Source of the DNA: G963677445 sp963678275
GTDB lineage: Bacteria; Bacteroidota; Ignavibacteria; Ignavibacteriales; Melioribacteraceae
Length of the DNA stretch: 64,000 bases
Reading direction: 5' to 3'
Assembly (NCBI GenBank): GCA_963678275.1
Contig: OY782765.1
Coordinates: 5,642,001 to 5,706,000, forward strand
The position numbers and the translations under genes were made by a program. How positions within the stretch are numbered: position 1 is the stretch's first letter; every line of letters begins with the position of its first letter. Below the pieces are notes generated by a model. The model saw only the letters and a program-made list of their open reading frames with translations, searched no databases and was not told the DNA's origin. This document shows, piece by piece, positions 56,078-63,643 of this stretch.

Positions 56078-56876
56078 TGCGAAAATCCTCCTTCTGTTGT
56101 AGTAATTCTGCTTGAATTTTTCTCAATGCAACAGATAGGAATTTTTTAATATTCGCCCGACTTATCCCCTCTTCATAATTGGTTTTTGAAAGCCAATCAC
56201 CAGTAAATTGTTTTACTATCTTTGCACTTTGGTAACAATGTTTTTCTAGATCTTTATTAAAACTTTGTAAGTCAACTGTATGATTTACATGCCCTTGCCC
56301 AATGTAAGCGGCAGAAATTCTACTTAAATAGAAATTCAAAAATCTTTTAGTGAAATGACCAAAGAATGATTGACCAAGATCTGATAAGCCACTTTTGTTA
56401 GATAATTCTTTTATAGAAATTTGCAGATCATTTGAGGTTGATTCAAATAACGAATCCATCGATTCTGAAGTTAAGTCATTTAAAGCTTCTCCAGCTGCTT
56501 GTTGTGCCATTTCACTAATATCACTATTGGCATTTTTATCTGATAAGTATTCATCAATGTGATCTTGCAATTCATAGGTAAGGTCAAATAGATTTGAATC
56601 TTTATTAACTTTTATTCCAATTTGCTTGAGTTCATCTATCCAATTGTCTTCTCTGGATTTAATAGCAATTTGGGAGAGAAGGTAAAAAGTGTATTGTAAC
56701 CCGTCATCATCTAATACTAAATCTAATCCTTTACTTGCGGCATCAATGGATTGTGATGAAACGATCTTTGTAAAGTCTGAAGAAACATCTTTACTAGCAA
56801 AACTTTGAGAAAAACTATTTACTACTTCAGACCATTTTTTACTTTTAGGAATTGAACCTAATCTTGTGTGACCCAT
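56067..56876 (-). CDS. Met-Gly-starting partner protein of the QueC-like enzyme
   Basis: A 269-residue mostly helical, acidic protein starting MGHTRLGSIPKSKKWSEVV. Removal of Met would expose an N-terminal Gly, as in QatB-type partners of QueC-like defence enzymes, where the N-terminal glycine is thought to matter. No catalytic motif is seen. The central part is Asp/Ser-rich (DKNANSDISEMAQQAAGEAL) and the C-terminal part basic and helical. It lies between the DUF6236-like and QueC-like genes and overlaps the latter by 11 bases, so it is very likely a component of the same complex or pathway. QatB-like assignment is inference from position and N-terminus. Confidence 0.65.
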   Translation of the reverse strand: MGHTRLGSIPKSKKWSEVVNSFSQSFASKDVSSDFTKIVSSQSIDAASKGLDLVLDDDGLQYTFYLLSQIAIKSREDNWIDELKQIGIKVNKDSNLFDLTYELQDHIDEYLSDKNANSDISEMAQQAAGEALNDLTSESMDSLFESTSNDLQISIKELSNKSGLSDLGQSFFGHFTKRFLNFYLSRISAAYIGQGHVNHTVDLQSFNKDLEKHCYQSAKIVKQFTGDWLSKTNYEEGISRANIKKFLSVALRKIQAELLQQKEDFRNEN

Positions 56877-56929
56877 GATTATACTCTCAATTTAAGCTGC
56901 CTTACTCCAAGTTAATTTGGCAGTAATAT

Positions 56930-58006
56930 TTATAAATAGTTTTCAAGAATGGCTTTTCTATATTTTAATAGGTCCTCGTTAAAATTTTTCATTTCAATCG
57001 TTTTGTTAATCCGGCTATAATATTGAGTTAATTTACCTATATCACTTGGTTCCTCTTTCCCAGCTATTTGGTTCATGATCGATATTCCACCAGAGGTCCC
57101 ACTGACAGCCAAGGCTGCTACTGGACCTCCAGCAATAAAGCCGGCTAAAGTGCCCAAGACGGTTGCAATTGTTTGAACTTTCCAGTCCTTAAAAGCTCGC
57201 CGCCAATTACTTTTATTAAAAGACTCAACTTGTGATTTAAATTCCTCTAGAGAATTTTTGATTGCTTCTTCAGCACTTTTACCGTCAACTATTTCGTTTA
57301 ACTTAAATTCTTCTGCAATATCTTCTAAAACATTTCTCGCACCCTTTCTTAAGTCTTTATATTCATTTCTTATATCAAGTACTTCACTAAATTCCAATTC
57401 TTCAATATTAGCAGGAACCATAATATCAAAGACCCCAGTGATAAATGAATTAAAATTCTCACCAGACGGTTTATCTTCACCATATCTTCCAATCTGATTT
57501 CCGAAAGTTGCAAAACAACTAAGTTCGTGGTTAGTTAATGGTGACATTCCTTTAGCAATGCCCAAATAATGAGCTAGACAACTCATTATAAAATTAGAAG
57601 CATCCTCTCTAACTAAATAATGTTCAGCACCCCATTCATCGTAAGTTTCTTGACTTCTAAGCCCAAACTCTTTTAAATATTCACCAACCCAATCAGGTAC
57701 TTTTTCGGTGTTTAAATAAAAGTGTTTTGCATTTACGAAGGATTCGCTATTTTTTTTCGAAATCTCTTTCAATTGGCTAATAATAGTGGCTTTTCTTTCC
57801 TCTAGGAATTTGCGACTAGGAATAGTATTATCAATTATTGGTAAATAACTTTCATCAATATCCCATAAATCAGCGATACGAGCTGGTCCAAAGTCTTTTT
57901 CAACAGAATATGGTACAATTCGATATATTTTATCCCATAATAACAATTGCAGCTTGAACCATTCTTTTTCAGGGACGTATGTAGGATGATATATTGCTTC
58001 TAGCAT
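56930..58006 (-). CDS. DUF6236-like protein, first gene of the cassette
   Basis: A 358-residue protein. The N-terminus (IYHPTYVPEKEWFKLQLLLW, DKIYRIVPYSVEKDFG) resembles DUF6236 proteins, which share a Y-P/W-x-K-x-x-L-L-x-W-D-x-I-x-R-I-V-P block. A Glu/Lys-rich helical region (about 205-275) follows. A hydrophobic Gly/Ala segment (about 284-315; IATVLGTLAGFIAGG) could insert in a membrane. That would suit an effector that damages the membrane, but this is inference. The start has AAGGAGT five bases upstream, itself just inside the cassette boundary. Confidence 0.65.
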   Translation of the reverse strand: MLEAIYHPTYVPEKEWFKLQLLLWDKIYRIVPYSVEKDFGPARIADLWDIDESYLPIIDNTIPSRKFLEERKATIISQLKEISKKNSESFVNAKHFYLNTEKVPDWVGEYLKEFGLRSQETYDEWGAEHYLVREDASNFIMSCLAHYLGIAKGMSPLTNHELSCFATFGNQIGRYGEDKPSGENFNSFITGVFDIMVPANIEELEFSEVLDIRNEYKDLRKGARNVLEDIAEEFKLNEIVDGKSAEEAIKNSLEEFKSQVESFNKSNWRRAFKDWKVQTIATVLGTLAGFIAGGPVAALAVSGTSGGISIMNQIAGKEEPSDIGKLTQYYSRINKTIEMKNFNEDLLKYRKAILENYL

Positions 58007-58029
58007 AGGTACTCCTTTTTCTGCCTAAC

Positions 58030-58964
58030 AAATAAAAATTTTATACATTATTGCTCAAAAATAATAGCAACAATCATGTACAAAAGTTATTTCCACAGCT
58101 CCGCCACGTAACTCACATTACAGTTAAATGGCCAAGTAAAATCATATTTAATCTATATTAAATAAAACAATCATACGCTAATTCGAGCGCTTATTACCCC
58201 AAAAACCATCAGTCATACGCAAAATAGGAAATTAATTAATAATTAACAAGGGGGAAAAGAATTGTGAATTATGAATTATGAATTATGAATGGGAAAAACA
58301 GAGTAAGATTATCCCGTTCGAAATTAAATTCTACGCAAAATGGTAAGATTATTACGTACTCAAGGAACAGGTACTCGTAATCGTGCTTGTTCTCGAAAAA
58401 ACTGAGCGTTTTGGTAAGGACGAGTACGAAGTACGATTACGAGAACGAGTACGATTTTTTCTTCGAATTCAATTTTTTCTGGTTCCGCCAAATTAGGAGT
58501 ATGAGCAAGAGTATGATGGCCAGACTGTGGTTGCGCCGGGGTTATTCATTTTTCCAAAGAAGGTAAGGATAGAGAAGACGATACCGAAACAGATACCGAT
58601 TTCCATCCTGTTTATCTATACAATCCTGTGAATCCTGTTCTTCTTTGCGGGGAATTTACCTATGGGAAGCAACTAAGCTTATATGATGCCGATACCGATT
58701 TTTAATCAGGCAATCCTTAAATCCTTTAATCATGGTTCAGACAAGGGAGGCTATAAAGAATTAAGAATTAAGAATTAGGAATGGAAAGATAGCGGGAGTG
58801 AAGTCTGAAGATTGAAACGGATTTTTTGGATTCGAGGATTTTTCCGGGATTATCGGCGAAATCGGTAAAAGGAAATATTTGCCGGCAGATTAAAAAACGC
58901 TATTATCATTTAAAGTTGGAACACCGGTCGCAACCGACAATATACTTTGTCAGTTTTTTGGGTT
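58030..58964. repeat. Repeat-rich block beyond the cassette
   Basis: Holds the dispersed repeat also at 47848 and 19014 (58093-58249), one dispersed element at 58308-58342, and a palindromic repeat at 58371-58454. In the latter, GTACTCGTAATCG and its complement near 58430-58453 form arms, recurring at 63277-63359. A minus-strand TTGCTA...TATAAA pair (about 58075-58040) might serve as a weak cassette promoter. No gene is seen. Confidence 0.55.
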
Positions 58965-59129
58965 TTATTCAACCTTCTCCTTTTTTGTTTTCTTTTTAGA
59001 AGCGCTTCTTTTTACAGGTTTGGTTTTCATTTTTATTATCTGTTCGCTGATCTCTTTTCTCTCCTGATCTGTTAATGGAGGACTTTGAATTAAAAAATCA
59101 ACACCTTCGGGTTCTTTTATATGTGACAT
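58965..59129 (-). CDS. Small antitoxin-like protein (54 residues)
   Basis: A 54-codon ORF, MSHIKEPEGVDFLIQSPPLT followed by DQERKEISEQIIKMK and a Lys-rich tail. The S-H-I-K-E-P-x-G-V-D-F...S-x-P-L-T-x-x-[ED]-R-K-x-I-S pattern is that of a recurrent small protein in FCB genomes, usually encoded next to a larger GNAT-like or toxin-like gene. That neighbour (59131-59365) is present but broken. An antitoxin role is inferred only. Confidence 0.55.
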   Translation of the reverse strand: MSHIKEPEGVDFLIQSPPLTDQERKEISEQIIKMKTKPVKRSASKKKTKKEKVE

Positions 59130-59130
59130 T

Positions 59131-59365
59131 TTATTGTACCTTAAAATATTTTTTTACTAAATTCTTTGCCGCGATAGTATCAATGATCATTCTTTGATTC
59201 TTAAAGTGAAATGCTCCCGCCGTTTTCCCTGGTTATATTTCTCAAATCTGATCCTGTCAGAATAGAAATCCCGGTTGGGAAACTATCCCCGGAAATGGTG
59301 TTCAGAATAGAATCTGTCAGTCTGTCAATAATAAAATCTTGTTCTATGATTTTACTTTTTTCCAT
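59131..59365 (-). pseudogene. Internally deleted toxin/acetyltransferase-like gene
   Basis: The first 50 codons (MEKSKIIEQDFIIDRLTDSI, then LNTISGDSFPTGISILTGSD) match the N-terminus of a roughly 200-residue FCB family that I recall from neighbours of the small protein above. The frame then ends after NGGSISL, and the following codons in another frame read MIIDTIAAKNLVKKYFKVQ, the usual C-terminus of the same family. About 130 residues between these two ends are gone and the frame is shifted. A decayed copy. Confidence 0.5.
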
Positions 59366-59673
59366 AAATGGAAGATACAAAAAAATAGATGAATATTCAG
59401 TGGCTTATGCTTAAATAGTACCTTGAATTCGAGACCGACTTTAGCGCTCGTATTCCATAAAATAAGCGGTATGAGAAGTATGAAGTATGAGGTATGAAAC
59501 GGTCACGCTGGGAAAGCTCCAATTCCTATAGCGATGCTGAAATTTAATCCTGCAATCCTTAAATCCTTTAATCATGGTTCAAAAATGAGCGGGTTTAAAA
59601 TGGATAGATACTGTTATTTCCCTACTATGTTTTCTTTGGGCTAAAGCTCTTATAGGGTGTCAGGCTCCATAAA
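59366..59673. other. Gene-free gap before the tandem array
   Basis: Holds a partial copy of the CTTTGGGCTAAAGC-containing repeat (about 59545-59655) and AAATAAGCGGTATGAGAAG tracts. No gene is supported. Confidence 0.5.
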
Positions 59674-60790
59674 GAATTGTGAATGGTGAATTATGAATTA
59701 TGAATGGGAAAAACAGAGTATGAATATAATGATTTGATCTGTGGTTTTATAAGAGGAATCCTTTTGTTCTGGGTGAGGCAAAAACAATTGCGATACCGAT
59801 TTCCATCCTGTTTATCTATACAATCCCGTTAATCCTGTTCGTCTTTGCGGGCTTTGGGGGGAATTGTGAATGGTGAATTATGAATTATGAATGGGAAAAA
59901 CAGAGTACGAATATAATGATTTGATTTGTGGTTTTATAAGAGGAATCCTTTTGTTCTGGGTGAGGCAAAAACGATTGTAATACCGAATTCTCATCCTGTT
60001 TATCTATACAATCCTGTTAATCCTGTTCTTCTTTGCGGGCTTTGGGGGGAATTGTGAATGGTGAATTATGAATTATGAATGGGAAAAACAGAGTATGAAT
60101 ATAATGATTTGATTTGTGGTTTTATAAGAGGAATCCTTTTGTTCTGGGTGAGGCAAAAACGATTGTAATACCGAATTCTCATCCTGTTTATCTATACAAT
60201 CCTGCTAATCCTGTTTTTCTTTGCGGGCTTTGGGGGGAATTATGAATGGTGAATTATGAATTATGAATGGGAAAAACAGAGTATGAATATAATGATTTGA
60301 TTTGTGGTTTTATCAGGGGAATCCTTTTGTTCTGAGTTAGGCCAGAACGATTGTAATACCGAATTCTCATCCTGTTTATCTATACAATCCTGCTAATCCT
60401 GTTTTTCTTTGCGGGCTTTGGGGGGAATTGTGAATGGTGAATTATGAATGGGAAAAACAGAGTATGAATATAATGATTTGATTTGTGGTTTTATAAGAGG
60501 AATCCTTTTGTTCTGGGTGAGGCAAAAACGATTGTAATACCGAATTCTCATCCTGTTTATCTATACAATCCTGCTAATCCTGTTTTTCTTTGCGGGCTTT
60601 GGGGGGAATTGTGAATGGTGAATTATGAATGGGAAAAACAGAGTATGAATATAATGATTTGATTTGTGGTTTTATAAGAGGAATCCTTTTGTTCTGGGTG
60701 AGGCAAAAACGATTGTAATGCCGAATTCTCATCCTGTTTATCTATACAATCCTGTGAATCCTGTTCTTCTTTGCGGGCTTTGCGGGGAAT
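59674..60790. repeat. Six-copy tandem array, unit about 181-188 bp
   Basis: Copies start at about 59674, 59861, 60049, 60237, 60425 and 60606. Each begins GAATTGTGAATGGTGAATTA and contains GGGAAAAACAGAGTATGAAT, TTTTATAAGAGGAATCC and CATCCTGTTTATCTATACAA. The third to sixth copies are nearly identical; the first two differ slightly. The last two lack a short GAATTATGAATT duplication. No coding frame runs through it and there is no spacer diversity as in a CRISPR. Confidence 0.9.
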
Positions 60791-61080
60791 TCACTCCCGT
60801 GAAACGAAAAACCTTATGTGATGCCGATACCGATTTTTAATCAGGCAATCCTTAAATCCTTTAATCATGGTTCAGACAAGAGAGGCTGTAAAGAATTAAG
60901 AATTGGGAATTAAGAATTAGGAATGAAAAGATGGCGGGGAGTGAAGTATGAAGTTTGAAACGGATATTCAAGGCATGAGTTTTTTCCCAAGGTTATCGGC
61001 GAAACCGGCGGGAAAGATTCTCCCGCTGATTTTCGCTGATTTTTTTAATGCTTTTATACTGCTGGTTTTTGCCGGGTATG
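60791..61080. repeat. Intergenic block with microsatellite and hairpin
   Basis: Contains an AGGCAATCCTTAAATCC fragment (about 60842) of the dispersed unit, a GAATTAAGAATT tract, and a GCGGGA...TCCCGC hairpin (about 61007-61028) followed by a T-run at 61038-61045 that could act as a terminator on the plus strand. Confidence 0.5.
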
Positions 61081-62037
61081 TTATTCAGGTTTGGAGCCCA
61101 GTGTTTTTGTCATCTGCATGAAGGGTGTTTTATCATAAATATCACGCAGTTCCGCGAGGTTCTCGGCGGTTATCGATTGCATCAGTTCACTTATTCTGTT
61201 GAGGGTTTTTATATGCTCCGGGCTTAGCTCTTTATCTTTGTCGAAGGTATAGTCGAGAATGGGGGCGTATTTACTCAGAGGGTATTCGGTCCCCAATATC
61301 GAGGCCAGATCGGAACAAACTTTCCCGACTATAGAACCTGCTCCGGTATACCTGTGAGGTATTCCGTAGAGATCGGGATTTATTTCCCCTTTCTGAAATT
61401 TTAACCAGAGCTCGTTACTGATATCAAATTTTTCCCGGTCGAAATCGACCATGTTCATACTCGGGTCTACCAGCATCCAGCGTTTTTCCTCTTTATTCCA
61501 GACTTCACAAATAGTGTGGCTGATATGAAAACCGGGCATTATATAAGAAGCATGTCCGCTGCGGACCCTCGCCGGAATTCCCCGGTGCTTTAATATGGAG
61601 GCGAGTAAAATGGCGTTATGTCTGCATATCAGAAGCAGCCTGTTTTCAGGCGCGCGTTCTTTTGTCAGCCCCGCGGAATCGTATGATAATAGTCCTTGCA
61701 GTATCGATTTAACAGTGGGGTACCTGAAAAATTCATTCAATCTTTCTTCGGGAAATTTATCGCGATATTGCCGCAATTCGGAAAAGGGATGGATAAACTG
61801 CGATTTTATCAGTTCACAAAGTTCCGGTAATGAACCAGGGAGATCTTTATATAAACATTCATATTCACCGGGATCGGTATATTCACTATACTGCCGGTAG
61901 AAATCCAAAAGAGAATTCTCCCCGGAATTAATATCCATTTTTTGAAGTGGAATGTTTTTCTCTTTTGATTTTTGTTCAGCGATGTTAACTGTTAGCGCTA
62001 AAATGGAAAGGAAAAAGATACAGATTATAGTTCTCAT
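61081..62037 (-). CDS. Exported transglutaminase-like protein
   Basis: A 318-residue protein with a signal peptide (about residues 1-20). The transglutaminase-like catalytic triad is visible: Cys in LLICRHNAILLASIL, His in SHTICEVW, and Asp in WMLVDPSMNMVDF, the usual C-H-D order. The family includes peptidases and cross-linking or N-glycanase-like enzymes; this member may act on proteins in the periplasm. The C-terminal 80 residues are helical and unassigned. It lies downstream of a winged-helix regulator and a membrane protein gene in the same direction. Confidence 0.75.
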   Translation of the reverse strand: MRTIICIFFLSILALTVNIAEQKSKEKNIPLQKMDINSGENSLLDFYRQYSEYTDPGEYECLYKDLPGSLPELCELIKSQFIHPFSELRQYRDKFPEERLNEFFRYPTVKSILQGLLSYDSAGLTKERAPENRLLLICRHNAILLASILKHRGIPARVRSGHASYIMPGFHISHTICEVWNKEEKRWMLVDPSMNMVDFDREKFDISNELWLKFQKGEINPDLYGIPHRYTGAGSIVGKVCSDLASILGTEYPLSKYAPILDYTFDKDKELSPEHIKTLNRISELMQSITAENLAELRDIYDKTPFMQMTKTLGSKPE

Positions 62038-62093
62038 GTTTACTCCTTTAAGTAGTTAATAATATTAACTAAATTGATAAAAAATTTTGGTTC

Positions 62094-62378
62094 TCAGATG
62101 TCAATATATTTTCTGAGATCGTTTACATAGGCTTCAAAAGCTTCCCTTCCTTCTTTTGTGATTGACAAAAGGGTTTTAGGGTAATTATTCTTAAAAGTTT
62201 TTTCTACTTTAATATAGCCCGCTTCCTGCAGTTTTTTAATCTGAATACTGATATTACCTGCGGCTGCTTTTGTTTCTTCCTTAATATAGGTAAACTCAAC
62301 CTTCTCTGAATTTACGAGCATCGAAATAATTGCCAACCGCAACTGCGAGTGGATCAAAGGGTCCAGATCTTTAAACAT
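62094..62378 (-). CDS. Winged-helix transcriptional regulator
   Basis: A 94-residue single-domain winged helix of the MarR/PadR-like HTH_27 group. Its start LDPLIHSQLRLAIISMLV is followed by the recognition-helix region GNISIQIKKLQEAGYIKVEK and the wing FKNNYPKTLLSITKEGREAF. The family (as in YdcN/small wHTH proteins) often regulates an adjacent membrane protein gene, here immediately upstream in the same direction and separated by four bases. Confidence 0.83.
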   Translation of the reverse strand: MFKDLDPLIHSQLRLAIISMLVNSEKVEFTYIKEETKAAAGNISIQIKKLQEAGYIKVEKTFKNNYPKTLLSITKEGREAFEAYVNDLRKYIDI

Positions 62379-62382
62379 AATA

Positions 62383-62979
62383 TTATTCTTTGACTGATTT
62401 TAATAAATATCCCGGCACAAGATAACCGAAAATTATTGCCGCTCCAACTATCAGCGCAACATATTCGTTAGATACAAATGTGGCGGCGACGCTGAATACA
62501 AAAAAAGCTATGCCTCCAAATATAACCGGTTTGTACTTAATAAACAGTCCCGAAGTGGTAGTGGCTATTCCCGCTATGAGTAACATCACCGGCGGAGGAG
62601 CTATACCCAGCCTGATGCAGATCAATGTTCCCACAAAAAAGGCGGAACCGGCTACAATCCAAATAGTTTTAATATATCCATCCAGCGAACTGTAAACCTT
62701 TTTGTTTTTATCAATATTACGCTGCGAAAAATAGAGGAAGACAAATCCGATTAAGGAAAATAGGGCCCAGTTAGCCAAACTTAACAATCCTTTAAGTTGA
62801 TGAGCTTCCATGTTGTTCAAAATCCTTAGGATGATAAAGTTGGAAATACTGGCGAGAGTTAATATCCAGCCCCAAAGGAGAAAGGTTGTGGAGCTTTCCC
62901 TGTAGTTCATCTTATAGCGGGTGATTGCTTTTTGAATAATGTCCAGACTTTCCTGTGGTGAGAGATCATTTTTTTTCAT
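62383..62979 (-). CDS. Integral membrane protein of unknown function
   Basis: About 198 residues from the ATG at 62979, preferred over 63012 because AAAGGA lies seven bases before it. After a hydrophilic N-terminal helix (SPQESLDIIQKAITRYKMNY) come about five hydrophobic segments (TFLLWGWILTLASISNFIIL, LLSLANWALFSLIGFVFLYF, IWIVAGSAFFVGTLICI, and two more). Such small proteins are commonly found with wHTH regulators in FCB genomes. Function is not known. Confidence 0.72.
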   Translation of the reverse strand: MKKNDLSPQESLDIIQKAITRYKMNYRESSTTFLLWGWILTLASISNFIILRILNNMEAHQLKGLLSLANWALFSLIGFVFLYFSQRNIDKNKKVYSSLDGYIKTIWIVAGSAFFVGTLICIRLGIAPPPVMLLIAGIATTTSGLFIKYKPVIFGGIAFFVFSVAATFVSNEYVALIVGAAIIFGYLVPGYLLKSVKE

Positions 62980-63012
62980 AACAAATCCTTTAATTATTTT
63001 GAGTTGACACAA

Positions 63013-63576
63013 ATATAAACAAGTTAATATTATTAACCAAATTAATTCAATATTTTTTTAGGGGAGAATATTGTTTTTCATTTGGTTGTTTTAAATACCC
63101 GGACAGGGATATGTTGCTGTTTTCCCTGGTTGGTTCCCACGGGCTGCCTCTGTCGAGGCCGCATGTGGCTATTCGGCTTTGCCCCCTATCGCGGAGGGTA
63201 AAAAAATCCCTGTTATTGACATCAATAGTGAAAATATCATTTCGTTCTCATGAAACATCCCTTTCGGGGCGCGGCGGTACTCGTAATCGTTCTCGTTCCA
63301 GAATAACCTGAGCGTTTTTGAAAAGACGAGAACGAAGTGCGATTACGAGAACGAGTACGAAAGATTATTTGGGATTTATCCATTCAATCCCTCATTTTCT
63401 ATTGATTAGAGGCTTCGGGGCTTATTGATGGTTTAAGTTGACAGCAGTGCGTGGGGGCGGGGTTGAAAATATGCGCTCCATCCCCACGGGAGCGACCAGA
63501 GTAGTGAAACAATAAAAAGAGAGAAGCGTCAGGTTATCTCAAAAAAAATAATTGTTCATTGATTTTTACAAATAAA
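63013..63576. other. Gene-free gap with palindromic repeat
   Basis: The palindromic repeat at 63277-63359 is a second copy of the one at 58371-58454. A GGTTGTTTTAAATACCC stretch near 63082 has no recognised function. No gene is supported. Confidence 0.5.
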
Positions 63577-63606
63577 TAAAAAAAACCCGGGAGCTGATCC
63601 CCGGGT
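63577..63606 (-). terminator. Intrinsic terminator of the partial gene at the window end
   Basis: ACCCGGG at 63585-63591 pairs with CCCGGGT at 63600-63606. On the minus strand the stem is followed by eight T's. It sits 38 bases after the stop of the Gly/Met-rich gene. Confidence 0.85.
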
Positions 63607-63643
63607 CAAGATTCTACGCTTTATATGAGGTTTAAGAAAGGTT

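Larger units (their letters stand above)
54049..58028 (-). mobile_element. Putative integron gene cassette carrying a three-gene QueC-like system
   Basis: The 5' boundary is G|TTAGGC at 58029-58023, 22 bases before the first ATG with an AAGGAGT ribosome binding site in between, the compact layout of cassettes. The 3' boundary is the attC-like site. Between them are three minus-strand genes with a 53-base gap and an 11-base overlap and nothing else. A 12-base sequence (TTGTTAGGCAGA) is present at both cassette ends in inverted orientation. At nearly 4 kb and three genes it is large for a cassette. No integrase gene or attI is visible. Confidence 0.65.

Noticed and set aside
58023..58120. A second attC-like site at the left boundary of the cassette
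   Set aside because: Only the GTTAGGC core is present; beyond it there is a weak TTGCT/AGCAA hairpin but no attC-type stem. It is read as the cassette's 5' core only.
59211..59414. 67-codon plus-strand ORF
   Set aside because: It is antisense to the decayed toxin-like frame, which has clear family sequence.
51320..60790. CRISPR array for either tandem repeat
   Set aside because: Units are about 190-220 bases with no short repeat/unique spacer alternation, and no cas gene is in the window.
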